Notes: a model not told the origin generated them from the letters alone. A stretch of DNA of 64,000 nucleotides from Vibrio chagasii (GCA_041879415.1 CP090851.1:310001-374000), one strand, 5' to 3'. Shown: positions 16,417 to 28,235, counted from the stretch's first letter. Program-made: numbers and translations.

Positions 16417-16608
16417 GGACATCAGGACTGTTTTCTCCAACTGGCGAAACAGGCTTTGGTATCCACTAACTTATATCTTTAAATCACACACATTCCGTCA
16501 CATGTTCCGGGGTGCTTCAACAACACAGATAACGGCTGAAAAGTGGTTAGTTGTTAGGGGTCGGATTCATGGGGGATGTGGAGGCCTAACCCCATAGAGG
16601 ATTTTAAA
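16416..16608 (+). promoter_or_regulatory. rpsB leader RNA (t44-type, S2 autoregulation)
   Basis: A long, GC-richer, gene-free leader of about 190 bases precedes rpsB. Its last 60 bases can fold with GTTAGG (near 16551) pairing to CCTAAC (near 16585), enclosing GGATTCATGGGGGATGTGG. Gammaproteobacterial rpsB mRNAs carry a conserved leader (the t44 element) through which S2 represses the rpsB-tsf mRNA. I infer the same here from position and structure. A 31-codon ORF inside it has no support. Confidence 0.6.
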
Positions 16609-17340
16609 ATGGCAACTGTATCAATGCGCGATATGCTTAAAGCTGGTGTTCACTTCGGTCACCAAACTCGTTACTGGAACCCAAAAATGAAGCCATTCAT
16701 CTTTGGTGCTCGTAACAAAGTACATATCATCAACCTAGAAAAAACTGTACCAATGTTCAACGAAGCTCTAGCAGAAATCGCTAAAGTTGGTGAGAAGAAA
16801 GGTAAAGTTCTTTTCGTTGGTACTAAGCGCGCTGCATCTGAAGCTGTTAAAGAAGCTGCTGTAAACAGCAACCAGTTCTACGTTAACAACCGCTGGTTAG
16901 GCGGTATGCTAACGAACTACAAAACTGTTCGTCAGTCTATCAAGCGTCTGAAAGAACTTGAAGCGCAAGCTCAAGACGGTACTTTCGACAAGCTAACTAA
17001 GAAAGAAGCTCTAATGCGCACTCGTGAAATGGAGAAGCTAGAGAAGTCTCTTGGTGGTATCAAGAACATGGGCGGCCTACCAGACGCTCTATTCGTAATC
17101 GATGCTGATCACGAACACATCGCGGTTAAAGAAGCAAACAACCTAGGTATCCCAGTTTACGCTGTAGTTGATACTAACTCTAACCCAGACGGCGTTGACT
17201 TCGTTATCCCAGGTAACGACGATGCAATCCGTGCAGTACAGCTTTACCTAAACGCTGCTGCAGACGCGGTTAAAGAAGGTCGTAACAAAGACGTTGCTGC
17301 TGTAGCTGCTGAAAAAGATGGTTTTGTAGAAGCTGAATAA
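16609..17340 (+). CDS. rpsB: 30S ribosomal protein S2
   Basis: A 243-residue small-subunit protein. Hallmarks are [20 protein letters not shown], the [16 protein letters not shown] block, [15 protein letters not shown] and the C-terminal [16 protein letters not shown]. The start is the ATG before MATVSM; the open frame upstream is leader. Codon use is strongly biased (CTA, CGT, AAC), as for highly expressed genes. It is the first gene of rpsB-tsf, with an attenuator-like hairpin between the two. Confidence 0.98.
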   Translation: MATVSMRDMLKAGVHFGHQTRYWNPKMKPFIFGARNKVHIINLEKTVPMFNEALAEIAKVGEKKGKVLFVGTKRAASEAVKEAAVNSNQFYVNNRWLGGMLTNYKTVRQSIKRLKELEAQAQDGTFDKLTKKEALMRTREMEKLEKSLGGIKNMGGLPDALFVIDADHEHIAVKEANNLGIPVYAVVDTNSNPDGVDFVIPGNDDAIRAVQLYLNAAADAVKEGRNKDVAAVAAEKDGFVEAE

Positions 17341-17418
17341 TAGCGGCTCTGAATCACGCTTGGCTTAGCTAATATAGATTTTGAAATCTTTATTAAATGT
17401 AAGCTAAGTTATAGTTAG

Positions 17419-17450
17419 ATCGGGGGCCTCATTTTGGCCCCTGATTTTTA
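17419..17450 (+). terminator. attenuator / partial terminator between rpsB and tsf
   Basis: ATCGGGGGCC pairs with GGCCCCTGAT (one G-U) across a 7-base loop and is followed by TTTTTA. It lies 78 bases after rpsB and 32 before tsf. Such a structure is known between these genes and lowers tsf expression relative to rpsB. Confidence 0.8.
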
Positions 17451-17481
17451 CCTTATTTTCGAATCAACCGAGGAATAGAGA

Positions 17482-18327
17482 ATGGCAACTGTAACTGCTG
17501 CTCTAGTTAAAGAACTTCGCGAGCGCACTGGCGCTGGCATGATGGAATGTAAGAAAGCGCTTGTAGAAGCAAACGCTGACATCGAACTAGCAATTGAAAA
17601 CATGCGTAAATCTGGCGCAGCGAAAGCAGCTAAGAAAGCTGGTAACGTTGCTGCTGAAGGCGCAATCATCATCAAAGAAGAGAACGGTGTAGCTGTTCTT
17701 CTTGAAGTTAACTGCCAAACTGACTTCGTAGCAAAAGATGCTAGCTTCACTGCATTCGCAGAAGAAGTAGCAGCTGACGCAGTAGCTACTCAAGCTTCTG
17801 TAGAAGAGCTACAAGCTAAGTTCGAAGAAACTCGCGTTGCTCTAGTTGCAAAAATCGGCGAAAACATCAACATCCGTCGCGTAGCATACGTACAAGGTGC
17901 TGCTCTAGCTTCTTACCGTCACGGTGAGAAAATCGGTGTTGTTGTAGCTGGTGAAGGCGAAGCTGAAACTCTTAAGCACGTTGCTATGCACGTAGCTGCT
18001 TCTCGTCCTGAGTTTGTTAACCCAGAAGACGTACCAGCAGACGTAGTTGCTAAAGAGAAAGAAGTTCAAGTTGAAATCGCTATGAACGAAGGTAAGCCTC
18101 AAGAGATCGCTGAGAAAATGGTTATCGGCCGTATGAAGAAATTCACGGGCGAAATCTCTCTAACAGGTCAAGCTTTCATCATGGAACCTAAGAAAACTGT
18201 TGGCGAAATCCTTAAAGAAAAAGGCGCTGCAGTATCTAACTTCGTACGTCTAGAAGTTGGTGAAGGTATCGAGAAAGCTGCTGAAATGAGCTTCGCTGAC
18301 GAAGTTGCAGCGGTACAAAAAGGTTAA
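17482..18327 (+). CDS. tsf: translation elongation factor Ts
   Basis: A 281-residue guanine nucleotide exchange factor for EF-Tu. Typical elements are [18 protein letters not shown] at the N-terminal UBA-like domain (residues 7-24), and [10 protein letters not shown] near residue 80, the core that displaces Mg2+ from EF-Tu. The C-terminal dimerisation part includes [18 protein letters not shown]. Strong codon bias matches rpsB. It is followed by its own terminator. Confidence 0.98.
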   Translation: MATVTAALVKELRERTGAGMMECKKALVEANADIELAIENMRKSGAAKAAKKAGNVAAEGAIIIKEENGVAVLLEVNCQTDFVAKDASFTAFAEEVAADAVATQASVEELQAKFEETRVALVAKIGENINIRRVAYVQGAALASYRHGEKIGVVVAGEGEAETLKHVAMHVAASRPEFVNPEDVPADVVAKEKEVQVEIAMNEGKPQEIAEKMVIGRMKKFTGEISLTGQAFIMEPKKTVGEILKEKGAAVSNFVRLEVGEGIEKAAEMSFADEVAAVQKG

Positions 18328-18348
18328 TCCTTAGCGTATTGTTTGAAA

Positions 18349-18379
18349 AAAGACCGTGGCAAATGCTGCGGTCTTTTTA
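18349..18379 (+). terminator. terminator of rpsB-tsf
   Basis: A 12-bp stem AAAGACCGTGGC/GCTGCGGTCTTT with two G-U pairs, an AAAT loop and a T-run, 20 bases after the tsf stop. Confidence 0.9.
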
Positions 18380-18488
18380 TGAATAGTGAACTATTTTTGA
18401 AGGCAACGTTAGTGGTTATGAATGCAAACTGACTTACTCAGTTTTTATCCATGACTGTTAATCATCAACTCTTTGGAAGGTAAACTCC

Positions 18489-19220
18489 ATGACTACGAAC
18501 CCTAAACCAGCGTATCAACGTATTCTGTTAAAACTTAGCGGTGAAGCGCTACAAGGCGAAGAAGGTTTTGGTATTGACCCAACGATCCTTGATCGTATGG
18601 CTCAAGAAGTAAAAGAATTGGTTGAACTAGGCGTTCAAGTTGGTGTTGTTATCGGTGGCGGTAACTTGTTCCGTGGTGCTGGTCTTGCTGAAGCTGGCAT
18701 GAACCGCGTTGTTGGTGACCACATGGGTATGCTTGCAACAGTAATGAACGGCCTTGCTATGCGTGACGCACTGCACCGTGCTTACGTAAACGCACGTGTA
18801 ATGTCTGCAATTCCTCTAAAAGGCGTGTGTGACGACTACAACTGGGCAGATGCAATCAGCCAACTACGTCAAGGTCGCGTTGTGATCTTCTCTGCTGGTA
18901 CTGGTAACCCATTCTTCACTACTGACTCTGCTGCATGTCTACGTGGTATCGAAATCGAAGCTGACGTAGTTCTAAAAGCGACAAAAGTAGATGGTGTATT
19001 TACTGCTGACCCAGTAGCAAACCCAGACGCAGAGCTGTATGATACTTTGTCTTACAACACAGTTCTTGAGAAAGAGCTTAAAGTAATGGACTTGGCTGCA
19101 TTTACGCTAGCACGTGATCACAAAATGCCAATCCGTGTATTTAACATGAATAAGCCAGGCGCACTACGCCGCGTGGTTATGGGTGAAACTGAAGGTACAT
19201 TAATCAGCGACGCTGACTAA
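18489..19220 (+). CDS. pyrH: UMP kinase
   Basis: A 243-residue bacterial-type uridylate kinase of the amino acid kinase fold, making UDP from UMP, with feedback by UTP and activation by GTP in the family. Motifs are [13 protein letters not shown] (residues 11-23), [10 protein letters not shown], the [20 protein letters not shown] block, [15 protein letters not shown] and the C-terminal [20 protein letters not shown]. It precedes frr as in most proteobacteria. An inverted repeat (GCTTAC/GTAAGC, 19229..19256) lies in the gap. Confidence 0.98.
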   Translation: MTTNPKPAYQRILLKLSGEALQGEEGFGIDPTILDRMAQEVKELVELGVQVGVVIGGGNLFRGAGLAEAGMNRVVGDHMGMLATVMNGLAMRDALHRAYVNARVMSAIPLKGVCDDYNWADAISQLRQGRVVIFSAGTGNPFFTTDSAACLRGIEIEADVVLKATKVDGVFTADPVANPDAELYDTLSYNTVLEKELKVMDLAAFTLARDHKMPIRVFNMNKPGALRRVVMGETEGTLISDAD

Positions 19221-19318
19221 TTTTTCGGGCTTACTGGGGGCTATACTCTGGTAAGCTTTATCCTTATCACTCCAAATAAAAAGCTTTCTTGAAGAAAGAA
19301 CATAATCAAGGTGAAATT

Positions 19319-19876
19319 GTGATTAACGAAATCAAAAAAGACGCTCAAGAGCGCATGGAAAAAAGTGTTGATGCACTAAGAAACAGCCTGCAAAAGATTC
19401 GTACAGGTCGTGCACACCCAAGCCTACTTTCTGGCCTTACAGTAGAGTACTACGGTGCACCAACGCCTTTGACTCAAGTTGCTAACGTTATTGCTGAAGA
19501 CGCTCGTACTCTAGCAATCACAGTGTTTGATAAAACACTAACGCCTCTAGTTGAAAAAGCGATCATGACATCTGACCTAGGTCTAAACCCTATGTCTGCG
19601 GGTACGGTTATCCGTGTTCCACTTCCACCGCTAACGGAAGAGCGTCGTAAAGACCTAGTTAAAATCGTTCGTGGCGAAGCTGAAGGTGGCCGTGTTGCTA
19701 TCCGTAACATCCGTCGTGACGCGAATGGCGATCTAAAAGCACTTCTTAAAGATAAAGAAATCTCTGAAGATGAAGATCGTAAAGCACAAGACGAAATTCA
19801 AAAGCTAACTGACGCTGCGGTTAAGAACGTAGACGAAGTTCTAGCAACTAAAGAAAAAGAGTTGATGGAAGTTTAA
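19319..19876 (+). CDS. frr: ribosome recycling factor
   Basis: A 185-residue tRNA-mimic protein that, with EF-G, splits post-termination ribosomes. The start is a GTG at 19319 preceded by AAGG. This gives the family N-terminus [15 protein letters not shown] and the standard length, whereas the open frame begins 10 codons earlier. Landmarks are [52 protein letters not shown] and [11 protein letters not shown]. It has its own terminator. Confidence 0.96.
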   Translation: MINEIKKDAQERMEKSVDALRNSLQKIRTGRAHPSLLSGLTVEYYGAPTPLTQVANVIAEDARTLAITVFDKTLTPLVEKAIMTSDLGLNPMSAGTVIRVPLPPLTEERRKDLVKIVRGEAEGGRVAIRNIRRDANGDLKALLKDKEISEDEDRKAQDEIQKLTDAAVKNVDEVLATKEKELMEV

Positions 19877-19900
19877 TTTTCCATATTCTTTTCTTTCCGG

Positions 19901-19933
19901 AAAAACGCTGTACTCACTGTTCAGCGTTTTTTT
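19901..19933 (+). terminator. terminator of frr
   Basis: AAAAACGCTG and CAGCGTTTTT form a perfect 10-bp stem with an 11-base loop and a T-run. Confidence 0.88.
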
Positions 19934-19974
19934 ATGCTACTCTGTTCGACTATTAGAATTTGATTCACTCTTTT

Positions 19975-20727
19975 ATGCATAATTCTCAAGCGTTCACAGA
20001 CTCTCTTCCTAAACACATTGCTGTCATCATGGATGGTAATGGTCGCTGGGCAAAAGCTCAGGGCAAGCCTCGCGTCTTTGGTCATAAAAACGGTGTTCAA
20101 GCCGTTCGTAAAACCATCTCTTCTGCTGCCAGATTGGGCATCAAAGCCGTAACACTTTTCGCATTCAGTAGTGAGAACTGGCGTCGACCAGAGGAAGAAG
20201 TGGGTATTTTGATGGAACTCTTTATATCCGTGCTTTCAAGTGAAGTGAAAAAGCTCCATAAAAATAATCTACAACTTCGTGTTATTGGTGATAAAAGTCG
20301 TTTCAATGATCGACTACAAAAGAAAATCGAAGAAGCGGAAGCTTTGACTAGCACCAATACCGGTATGGTTATCAATATCGCCGCGAACTACGGTGGTAAG
20401 TGGGATATTCAGCAAGCGATGACCTCCATCGCTCAACAGGTAAAGTCTGGCGATATTAATGTAGAAGACATTGATGAAGCTATGATTACACAGCACCTGA
20501 CAATGGCGGATATTCCTGAAGTTGATCTTTTGATCCGCACCAGCGGTGAATGCCGCATTAGTAACTTCATGCTTTGGCAGCTGGCTTACGCCGAAATGTA
20601 TTTTACTGAACAATTCTGGCCAGACTTTAATGAAGACAGCTTAGTAGAAGCTGTGACTTGGTTTGTAAATCGTGAGCGCCGTTTTGGCTGCACCGGTGAG
20701 CAGATTAAAGCTCTGATGGACAGTTAA
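19975..20727 (+). CDS. uppS: undecaprenyl diphosphate synthase
   Basis: A 250-residue cis-prenyltransferase (also called ispU). It extends farnesyl diphosphate with eight isopentenyl units to make the C55 carrier for peptidoglycan and O-antigen. The signature [14 protein letters not shown] has the catalytic Asp at residue 20. [11 protein letters not shown] follows, and [20 protein letters not shown] near residue 190 holds the IPP-binding Arg and Glu. I chose the ATG at 19975 over a TTG five codons upstream. It begins the lipid/envelope block and is 15 bases from cdsA. Confidence 0.95.
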   Translation: MHNSQAFTDSLPKHIAVIMDGNGRWAKAQGKPRVFGHKNGVQAVRKTISSAARLGIKAVTLFAFSSENWRRPEEEVGILMELFISVLSSEVKKLHKNNLQLRVIGDKSRFNDRLQKKIEEAEALTSTNTGMVINIAANYGGKWDIQQAMTSIAQQVKSGDINVEDIDEAMITQHLTMADIPEVDLLIRTSGECRISNFMLWQLAYAEMYFTEQFWPDFNEDSLVEAVTWFVNRERRFGCTGEQIKALMDS

Positions 20728-20742
20728 TAAGGATTTTTTGGT

Positions 20743-21585
20743 TTGAAACAACGAATTATTACGGCGTTGATTTTAGCTCCCCTAGTTATTCTAGGAATTT
20801 TCGAGTTATCACTTCCTACGTTTATCCTTTCATTAGCGGTTATCTCGTTATTGGGTTACTGGGAATGGACTCAATTTGTTGAAAGCAAATCGCGTTATTT
20901 AGCGTTGATTCCAACGGTTGTGGTAAGTGCTGCAAGTTTTGCTTTTATTCCTTTTGATGCATTTAGCCTAAATAACTTATCGAGTGCTCACTATGCCATT
21001 TTAACGATTGGTTCTATTTGGTGGGTAATCGCAAGTGGTATGGCAGTGACTTATCCTAAGTCTATGCCTGCATGGAAAGACTCCTCGTTTCTTCGTCATG
21101 GTTTTGGTGTACTAACTCTGCTGCCATTCTTTTGGAGTGTAGTGATTTTGCGCGCTAACGGTATTGACGTTGATCCTTACCATGGCGCAAAACTCGTGAT
21201 GTTTGTGTGTCTACTTGTGTGGGCTGCAGACAGTGGCGCTTACTTCTCTGGTAAGAGCTTCGGTAAGCGTAAAATGGCACCAGCCGTTAGCCCGAACAAG
21301 ACAATTGAAGGCCTTATTGGCGGTATCATCACCGCAGTGATTGTGGCTTGGATTTTTGCTGACTTGTTCAATATCCAATTCTCAAGCCCTTTACACATGA
21401 TTGTGATTACACTTGTGACCGTTGTTATCTCTGTTCTTGGTGACCTTGTTGAAAGCATGTTCAAGCGTGTTTCTGGGGTCAAAGACAGCAGTAATCTGAT
21501 TCCTGGTCATGGTGGTATACTAGATAGAATCGATAGCTTAACGGCTGCATTCCCTGTCTTTGCTCTGCTTTACTTAGCATTCTAA
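20743..21585 (+). CDS. cdsA: phosphatidate cytidylyltransferase (CDP-diglyceride synthase)
   Basis: A 280-residue inner-membrane enzyme with about seven or eight hydrophobic segments, making CDP-diacylglycerol, the precursor of all phospholipids. The C-terminal signature [19 protein letters not shown] followed by ILDRIDSL is diagnostic. A TTG start with an AAGGA site is used. It is 15 bases after uppS and is followed by a small hairpin before dxr. Confidence 0.95.
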   Translation: MKQRIITALILAPLVILGIFELSLPTFILSLAVISLLGYWEWTQFVESKSRYLALIPTVVVSAASFAFIPFDAFSLNNLSSAHYAILTIGSIWWVIASGMAVTYPKSMPAWKDSSFLRHGFGVLTLLPFFWSVVILRANGIDVDPYHGAKLVMFVCLLVWAADSGAYFSGKSFGKRKMAPAVSPNKTIEGLIGGIITAVIVAWIFADLFNIQFSSPLHMIVITLVTVVISVLGDLVESMFKRVSGVKDSSNLIPGHGGILDRIDSLTAAFPVFALLYLAF

Positions 21586-21588
21586 TTA

Positions 21589-21611
21589 AAAGGGCAGTGA
21601 ATCTGCCCTTT
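21589..21611 (+). terminator. hairpin between cdsA and dxr (weak terminator)
   Basis: AAAGGGCAG/CTGCCCTTT with a 5-base loop. The following T tract is short and interrupted, so partial read-through into dxr is likely. Confidence 0.6.
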
Positions 21612-21635
21612 ATTACATTTCTACGGTCATATGTG

Positions 21636-22844
21636 ATGCGAAATCTAACTATCCTAGGCGCAACTGGCTCAATTGGTGCAAGTACACTAAAAGTCGTTGA
21701 GCAAAACCCAGACCTTTATTCAGTCGTTGCGCTGGCTGCTGGCTCGAATGTTGAAAAGATGCTGGCGTTAGTAGAAAAGTGGCAACCAAGCTATGTTGCT
21801 ATGGCTTGTCCTGATGCTGCATCTCAGCTCGCTGACACCTTGTCTATCAATCACCCTAGTATCCAAGTACTCTCAGGCTCTGAAGGCATGTGTAAGGTTG
21901 CCTCTTTGGATGAAGTGGATACGGTGATGGCTGCGATTGTTGGCGCGGCAGGCTTGCTTCCTACTATGTCAGCAGTTAAAGCGGGCAAACGTATCCTGCT
22001 GGCAAATAAAGAAGCCTTGGTGATGTCTGGACAGCTGTTTATCGATGCTGTGGAAAAGTACGGTGCTGAGCTTCTTCCTGTAGATAGTGAACACAATGCT
22101 ATCTTCCAATGCTTGCCACAAAACGTTCAAACTAATTTAGGTCGCTGTGATTTAGAAGCTAATGGTATTAACCATATCCTATTAACCGGTTCTGGTGGTC
22201 CTTTCCGTTATACCGACGTGGCTGAGCTGGAATCCGTGACTCCTGAACGCGCTATCGCACACCCTAACTGGTCTATGGGGCCTAAGATCTCTGTCGATTC
22301 TGCGACTATGATGAATAAAGGTCTTGAGTACATTGAGGCGAAGTGGCTATTTAATGCGTCTCAAGAGCAGTTAAAGGTGATTATCCACCCTCAATCTGTG
22401 ATCCATTCTATGGTTCAGTACAAGGATGGTTCAGTACTTGCTCAAATGGGTGAACCAGATATGGCGACACCTATTGCACTGACGATGTCGTACCCTGAAC
22501 GTACAGAAGCGGGTGTTAAGCCGCTAGACTTTACCAAAGTCGGTGAACTGACTTTCTTAGAGCCTGACTTCAACCGCTATCCTTGTTTGAAATTAGCTAT
22601 TGAAGCGTGTTACTTAGGTCAACATGCAACGACAGCGATTAACGCAGCAAACGAAATTGCGGTCGACGCTTTCTTGAACAATCAGGTTAAATTTACCGAT
22701 ATTGCAGTCATTAACGAACATGTTATGAGCAAAGTATGTGAACAACATAACTCTGAAGGCTTAGATAGCTTGGAAAGCCTGCTTGAGCTAGATAATATGT
22801 CTCGTCAAATAGCCATTCAATTTATTAAAGAGCAGCTAGCATGA
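21636..22844 (+). CDS. dxr: 1-deoxy-D-xylulose 5-phosphate reductoisomerase
   Basis: A 402-residue NADPH-dependent enzyme (also ispC) that makes 2-C-methyl-D-erythritol 4-phosphate, the committed step of the MEP isoprenoid pathway. [10 protein letters not shown] at residues 8-17 is the nucleotide-binding loop. [27 protein letters not shown] and [20 protein letters not shown] form the metal and substrate site. The frame is open 13 codons upstream, but homologues start at MRNLTILG. Its last four bases overlap the rseP start (ATGA). Confidence 0.97.
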   Translation: MRNLTILGATGSIGASTLKVVEQNPDLYSVVALAAGSNVEKMLALVEKWQPSYVAMACPDAASQLADTLSINHPSIQVLSGSEGMCKVASLDEVDTVMAAIVGAAGLLPTMSAVKAGKRILLANKEALVMSGQLFIDAVEKYGAELLPVDSEHNAIFQCLPQNVQTNLGRCDLEANGINHILLTGSGGPFRYTDVAELESVTPERAIAHPNWSMGPKISVDSATMMNKGLEYIEAKWLFNASQEQLKVIIHPQSVIHSMVQYKDGSVLAQMGEPDMATPIALTMSYPERTEAGVKPLDFTKVGELTFLEPDFNRYPCLKLAIEACYLGQHATTAINAANEIAVDAFLNNQVKFTDIAVINEHVMSKVCEQHNSEGLDSLESLLELDNMSRQIAIQFIKEQLA

Positions 22845-24199
22845 GTGGAATTCTGTGGAACTTCGCATCTTTTATCATAGCGCTTGGCATTCTGGTCGCG
22901 GTTCACGAGTTTGGACATTTCTGGGTTGCTCGTCGTTGTGGTGTAAAAGTTGAAAAATTCTCGATTGGTTTTGGTAAATCAATCTGGAGCAAAGTTGGCC
23001 GTGATGGTACGGAATACAGCTTGTCCGTTATTCCACTGGGCGGCTACGTAAAAATGCTCGATGGTCGTGTCGATGACCTGTCAGAAGACGAGCAGCAGTA
23101 CGCGTTTGATAAAAAGCCACTGTGGAAGCGAACCGCGATTGTTGGTGCTGGACCAGCGTTTAACTTCATCTTTGCTGTGTTTGCATATTGGTTAGTATTT
23201 TTGATTGGTGTGCCGGCGGTTAAGCCTGTTATTGGTGAGGTAACTCCACAATCTATTGCTGCACAAGCCGGAATTGAAACTGGGATGGAACTTAAATCTA
23301 TTTCGGGAATCAAAACCGCAGATTGGGAATCAGTCAATATGGGTTTGATATCGCATATTGGTGATCAATCGATGACAGTAACGGTGTCTTCGCAAGACGA
23401 CATCGGCTTTGAGCAACAATTGACGTTGGATATTTCAGACTGGTCGTTCAACCCAGAAACTGAATCTGCGATGACAACGCTTGGCTTTAGACCATACTCT
23501 CCAGAGATCTCGACAGTGCTGGCTCAAGTGATTGATGATGGTGCTGCTTACTCTGCTGGTCTAGAAGCGGGCGACCAAATTGTTGAAATTAATGGTCAAC
23601 CCATTGAGCAGTGGCAATCAGTGGTTGAGTTAATTCGCTCGAACCCAATGACACCTTTAGACGTTGTTGTATCAAGAAACGGCAGTGAGCAATCACTCGT
23701 AATGACACCGAAAAGCCGCAAGCTTTCTGATGGTTCAACAATCGGCTATGCGGGTATTGCTCCGGAAGTCGCAGAATGGCCAGAAGATTATCGCTTTGAG
23801 TTACAATTTGGTGTAATTGAGTCTGTAGGAAAAGCATTTGATAAAACAGGTCAAATCATTGGTCTGACGCTTACTATGCTGAAAAAGCTCATCGTTGGTG
23901 ATGTTGGCTTAAATAACTTAAGTGGCCCGATTTCAATTGCTAAAGGCGCAGGTACAACCGCTGATTACGGTTTGGTTTACTTCCTAGGCTTTTTAGCTCT
24001 GATCAGTGTTAACTTGGGTATTATTAATTTGGTTCCGCTGCCTATGCTTGATGGCGGACATTTGCTCTTTTTCGCTATTGAGGCTGTTACTCGTAAACCA
24101 GTCCCTGAGAAAGTTCAGGAGATGGGATACAGAGTGGGAGGGGCGATCCTCTTCTCTTTAATGGCTCTGGCAATATTTAACGATTTTACTCGTCTGTGA
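22841..24199 (+). CDS. rseP: RIP zinc metalloprotease, sigma-E regulator protease
   Basis: A 452-residue inner-membrane site-2 protease that cuts RseA after DegS to release sigma-E. It has HEFGH at residues 22-26 in the first transmembrane segment, a second membrane segment with [16 protein letters not shown] near 105, two PDZ domains in the periplasm (about 125-200 and 215-295), and the [12 protein letters not shown] motif near residue 400 with the third zinc ligand. It is translationally coupled to dxr and directly upstream of bamA, linking the protease to the outer-membrane assembly genes it helps to control. Confidence 0.96.
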   Translation: MSGILWNFASFIIALGILVAVHEFGHFWVARRCGVKVEKFSIGFGKSIWSKVGRDGTEYSLSVIPLGGYVKMLDGRVDDLSEDEQQYAFDKKPLWKRTAIVGAGPAFNFIFAVFAYWLVFLIGVPAVKPVIGEVTPQSIAAQAGIETGMELKSISGIKTADWESVNMGLISHIGDQSMTVTVSSQDDIGFEQQLTLDISDWSFNPETESAMTTLGFRPYSPEISTVLAQVIDDGAAYSAGLEAGDQIVEINGQPIEQWQSVVELIRSNPMTPLDVVVSRNGSEQSLVMTPKSRKLSDGSTIGYAGIAPEVAEWPEDYRFELQFGVIESVGKAFDKTGQIIGLTLTMLKKLIVGDVGLNNLSGPISIAKGAGTTADYGLVYFLGFLALISVNLGIINLVPLPMLDGGHLLFFAIEAVTRKPVPEKVQEMGYRVGGAILFSLMALAIFNDFTRL

Positions 24200-24247
24200 A
24201 TGGTTTCTCACAGGCATTGGTAGTAGCAAGGAATAATTAGAATAAGT

Positions 24248-26653
24248 ATGGCGATTAAGCAAATTCTGTTCGCAAGTCTATTAGCCACCAGTGTGGCTGC
24301 GAACGGAGCACAAAACTTTGTAGTTCAAGATATCAAGATCGAAGGTTTACAGCGTGTTGCACTTGGTGCAGCTCTACTGAAAATGCCAGTACGTATTGGC
24401 GATGAAGTAGATGAAAGCGATGTTTCTGAGATCATTCGTGCATTGTACGCTTCGGGTAACTTTGAAGACGTTAAAGTCCTTCGCGATGAAGGTGTATTGA
24501 TTGTTCAAGTGAAAGAACGACCAACCATCGCAAGTATCTCTTTTTCGGGCAATAAAGCGATCAAAGAAGAACAACTTCAACAGAATCTAGATGCATCTGG
24601 TGTTCGTGAAGGTGAAGCTCTTGACCGTACTACGCTAAGTAATATCGAGAAAGGCCTTGAAGATTTTTACTACAGTGTTGGTAAATACAACGCGACAGTA
24701 AAAGCGGTTGTAACACCTCTGCCACGTAACCGTTCTGACCTTAAATTTGTCTTTACTGAAGGCGTTTCCGCTAAGATTCAGCAAATTAACTTTATCGGTA
24801 ACGAAGTGTTTACTGATGAAGAACTGCTTAGCCGCTTTAATCTCAATGTAGATGTCGCTTGGTGGAACTTCCTAGCGGATGAAAAATACCAGAAGCAAGT
24901 GCTTGCTGGTGATATTGAAGCGCTTAAATCTTACTACCTTGACCGTGGTTACTTGAAATTCAAGGTTGACTCTACGCAGGTGGCGATTTCTCCAGATAAG
25001 AAAGGCGTTTACATTACGCTTGGCTTAGATGAAGGCGAAGCTTATACAGTTAAAGACGTATCATTCCGTGGTGAGCTTATTGGCCGCGAAGCTGATTTTG
25101 AAGCGCTTGTCCCATTTGAAGATGGCGATACCTACAATGGCTCTTCTGTGACTTCACTAGAAGAAGGCGTTAAACGTATTCTTGGTGAATCAGGTTATGC
25201 CTACCCACAAGTTCGTACGATTCCAGAGTTCAATGACGAAACCAAAGAAGTTTCATTGGTTATTAACGTAGAAGCGGGTAGCCGTATCTACGTGCGTGAC
25301 ATTCGTTTTACAGGTAACAACTCGACAAAAGACGAGGTGTTACGTCGTGAAATGCGCCAAATGGAAGGCAGCTGGCTTAACTCTAAATCGATTGATACCG
25401 GTAAGAGCCGTCTTAACCGTCTAGGTTTCTTCGAAACGGTTGATGTACAAACCGTTCGTGTTCCTGGCAGCGAAGATCAAGTTGATTTGGTTTACAACGT
25501 TAAAGAAGCGAACTCAGGTAGCATCAACTTTGGTGTCGGCTACGGTACTGAGTCTGGTGTGAGCTTCCAGGTTGGTCTTCAGCAAGATAACTTTGCGGGC
25601 TCTGGTAACCGTGTTGGCGTAAGTGCCATGATGAACGATTACCAAAAGAACGTGAGCTTAGACTACCGTGACCCATACTGGAACCTAGATGGTGTGAGCT
25701 TGGGCGGTAAGATCTTCTACAACGAGTTTGAAGCATCTGAAGCGGGTATCGTCGACTATACCAACCAAAGTTATGGTACAAGCTTAACATGGGGTTTCCC
25801 TATGGATGAGCTGAACCGTATTGAGTTTGGTGTTGGCTACACACACAACAAGATCGGTAACGTTCCGACTTATATCCAGGTTGAACAGTTTGCGAGAAGT
25901 ATCGACCAATACGGTGACGAGCACATCTTAACTGATGACTTCGATATCAATATTTCTTGGACACGTAACAACTTGAACCGTGGTTTCTTCCCAACTGAAG
26001 GTAACCACCAACGTGCTTTCGCTAAAATGACGGTACCTGGCTCTGATGCTCAGTACTTCAAAATGCAGTACGATGTAAAACATTACATCCCGCTGACCAA
26101 AAAGCATGAGTTCACACTATTGATGCGTGGCCGATTAGGCTATGGTAATGGTTATGGTCAAACGGATGGTAACGATAACTTGTTCCCATTCTACGAGAAC
26201 TACTATGCGGGTGGTTTTACAACCCTACGTGGTTTTGGCTCTAACTCGGCAGGTCCAAAAGCCGTTTACGGAAGCAGCACAGGTAACAACCCAACCTACG
26301 ACACCGCTACGGATGATTCAGTAGGTGGTAACGCGGTTGCTTTGGCAAGTTTAGAGCTAATCGTACCTACGCCGTTTGCTTCTGATGAAGCTCGTAGCCA
26401 GATTCGTACGAGTGTTTTCTTCGATATGGCAAGTGTTTGGGATACCGAGTTCGTAGACCGTGGCGCACCTAATAGCGGCAGCCAGTACTACTACGATTAC
26501 TCTGATCCAACGAATTACCGTTCATCTTATGGTGCAGCCCTTCAATGGATGTCACCGATGGGCCCACTGGTTTTCTCTCTAGCGAAACCAATTAAAATTT
26601 ACGAAGGTGATGATGAGGAATTCTTCACATTCACCATTGGTAGAACTTTCTAA
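24248..26653 (+). CDS. bamA: outer membrane protein assembly factor BamA
   Basis: An 801-residue essential outer-membrane insertase of the Omp85 family. It has an N-terminal signal peptide (cleavage near residue 21, after AANGA), five POTRA domains (about residues 22-420) and a C-terminal 16-strand barrel. The conserved loop-6 motif appears as TTLRGFG near residue 660. The final Phe of FTFTIGRTF is the usual beta-signal end. It follows rseP by 48 bases and precedes skp by 18. Its lipoprotein partner bamC is at 62884..63930. Confidence 0.97.
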   Translation: MAIKQILFASLLATSVAANGAQNFVVQDIKIEGLQRVALGAALLKMPVRIGDEVDESDVSEIIRALYASGNFEDVKVLRDEGVLIVQVKERPTIASISFSGNKAIKEEQLQQNLDASGVREGEALDRTTLSNIEKGLEDFYYSVGKYNATVKAVVTPLPRNRSDLKFVFTEGVSAKIQQINFIGNEVFTDEELLSRFNLNVDVAWWNFLADEKYQKQVLAGDIEALKSYYLDRGYLKFKVDSTQVAISPDKKGVYITLGLDEGEAYTVKDVSFRGELIGREADFEALVPFEDGDTYNGSSVTSLEEGVKRILGESGYAYPQVRTIPEFNDETKEVSLVINVEAGSRIYVRDIRFTGNNSTKDEVLRREMRQMEGSWLNSKSIDTGKSRLNRLGFFETVDVQTVRVPGSEDQVDLVYNVKEANSGSINFGVGYGTESGVSFQVGLQQDNFAGSGNRVGVSAMMNDYQKNVSLDYRDPYWNLDGVSLGGKIFYNEFEASEAGIVDYTNQSYGTSLTWGFPMDELNRIEFGVGYTHNKIGNVPTYIQVEQFARSIDQYGDEHILTDDFDINISWTRNNLNRGFFPTEGNHQRAFAKMTVPGSDAQYFKMQYDVKHYIPLTKKHEFTLLMRGRLGYGNGYGQTDGNDNLFPFYENYYAGGFTTLRGFGSNSAGPKAVYGSSTGNNPTYDTATDDSVGGNAVALASLELIVPTPFASDEARSQIRTSVFFDMASVWDTEFVDRGAPNSGSQYYYDYSDPTNYRSSYGAALQWMSPMGPLVFSLAKPIKIYEGDDEEFFTFTIGRTF

Positions 26654-26671
26654 TATTTAAAGGACAATATT

Positions 26672-27181
26672 TTGAAAAATATGATTAAAGCAGCAGGTTT
26701 AGGCCTTGTAGTTCTTAGCTCTTCTTTCTTTGCAACAGCTGCTGAAGCTGCGCAAAAAGTGGGTTATGTAAACACTGCACAAGTATTCCAGGCTCTACCT
26801 CAGCGTGAAGTTGTTCTTCAAAAAATGCAGGAAGAGTTCAAAGATAAAGCGGCTGAGCTGCAAAGCATCCAAGCGGAAGCTAAGACTAAGATTGAAAAGC
26901 TTAAGCGTGATGGTGAGCTACTAGGTCCAGACGAAGTTGAGAAGCTTCGTATCGAAGTTGGTCAACTAGACAGCAAGTACAAAATCAAAGCTCAAGCTCT
27001 AGAAAAAGCAAGCCAACGTCGCGAAGCACAAGAGAAGCAGAAGCTATTCAAAGTGATTCAAGATGCTGTAACGAAAGTTGCAGAGAAAGAAGGCTACGAC
27101 ATGATCGTTGATATTCAAGCACTACAATACGGTAAGCCTGAATACAACATCTCTGAGAAAGTAATTAAAGAACTAAAATAA
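26672..27181 (+). CDS. skp: periplasmic chaperone Skp (OmpH)
   Basis: A 169-residue periplasmic chaperone that carries unfolded outer-membrane proteins toward BamA. It has a signal peptide ([17 protein letters not shown]), then [18 protein letters not shown] and long coiled-coil arms rich in Lys, Glu and Gln (about residues 50-130). The TTG at 26672 has AGGA seven bases before it, while the ATG three codons later is too far from this site. I therefore prefer TTG. It lies between bamA and lpxD, as in E. coli. Confidence 0.93.
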   Translation: MKNMIKAAGLGLVVLSSSFFATAAEAAQKVGYVNTAQVFQALPQREVVLQKMQEEFKDKAAELQSIQAEAKTKIEKLKRDGELLGPDEVEKLRIEVGQLDSKYKIKAQALEKASQRREAQEKQKLFKVIQDAVTKVAEKEGYDMIVDIQALQYGKPEYNISEKVIKELK

Positions 27182-27186
27182 GTTTT

Positions 27187-28218
27187 ATGAAGACACTGAC
27201 TTTAGCCGAATTGGCAACCATTACCGGGGGGGAGCTACATGGTGACGGAACTGTAACCGTTTCTGCTGTTGCTCCTATGGATAAAGCGCAAGAAGGCAAC
27301 ATTACGTTCCTTTCTAACGTTAAGTACAGCAAGCACCTAGGTGACTGTAAAGCGTCAGCGATTATGGTTAAAGAGAGTGAGCGTGAACTGTGTAAGACTA
27401 GCGTGATTGTGGTCAGTGACCCTTACGTTGCTTTTGCTAAGGTTGCTCAAGCGCTTGATACTACTCCTGCACCTGCTGTGGATATTGCTGATTCAGCTTC
27501 GATTGCGAGCGATGCAACACTTGGACAAAATGTATCTATTGGTGCGAACGCTGTGATTGAGTCTGGTGTTGTTCTTGGTGACGATGTGATCATCGGTGCT
27601 GGTTGCTTTATCGGTAAAAACGCAAAGATTGGCGCTGGCACTAAGCTTTGGGCTAACGTAAGCATCTATCATGAAGTTGTGATTGGTGAAGCTTGTTTGG
27701 TTCAATCAAGTACTGTGATTGGTTCTGACGGCTTTGGCTATGCGAATGAGAAAGGCGAGTGGATTAAGATTCCTCAAGTTGGTTCTGTTCGCATTGGTAA
27801 TCGCGTAGAGATCGGTGCGTGTACCACGATCGACCGTGGTGCGTTAGATGACACGGTTATTGAAGACAACGTTATCATCGATAATCAAATGCAAATCGCA
27901 CACAACGTTCACATCGGATATGGTTCTGCTCTTGCGGGTGGTACTATCATCGCAGGCAGCACGACGATAGGTAAGTACTGTATTATTGGTGGCGGCAGTG
28001 TAATCAATGGTCACATTGAAATCACTGACGGCGTGACGATTACCGGAATGGGAATGGTTATGCGCAGCATCACTGATAAAGGCATGTACTCTTCGGGTAT
28101 TCCTTTACAGCCAAATAAAGATTGGCGTAAAACAGCAACGCGTGTTCATCGTATTGATGAAATGAACAAGCGTTTGAAAACCGTTGAAAAACTTATCGAG
28201 AAGAGCGCGGAATCATAA
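27187..28218 (+). CDS. lpxD: UDP-3-O-(3-hydroxyacyl)glucosamine N-acyltransferase
   Basis: A 343-residue cytoplasmic enzyme that adds the second hydroxyacyl chain in lipid A synthesis. It has an N-terminal uridine-binding domain (residues 1-100), a left-handed beta helix of hexapeptide repeats (about 105-295, with the catalytic-His region [15 protein letters not shown]) and a C-terminal helix. Only five bases separate it from skp. It is followed by a hairpin terminator that probably lets part of transcription continue into fabZ. Confidence 0.96.
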   Translation: MKTLTLAELATITGGELHGDGTVTVSAVAPMDKAQEGNITFLSNVKYSKHLGDCKASAIMVKESERELCKTSVIVVSDPYVAFAKVAQALDTTPAPAVDIADSASIASDATLGQNVSIGANAVIESGVVLGDDVIIGAGCFIGKNAKIGAGTKLWANVSIYHEVVIGEACLVQSSTVIGSDGFGYANEKGEWIKIPQVGSVRIGNRVEIGACTTIDRGALDDTVIEDNVIIDNQMQIAHNVHIGYGSALAGGTIIAGSTTIGKYCIIGGGSVINGHIEITDGVTITGMGMVMRSITDKGMYSSGIPLQPNKDWRKTATRVHRIDEMNKRLKTVEKLIEKSAES

Positions 28219-28235
28219 TTCCAGCATTTCTAATA

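Noticed and set aside
16507..16602. 31-codon ORF in the rpsB leader
   Set aside because: It overlaps the structured leader, has no good ribosome-binding site, and is better explained as regulatory RNA.
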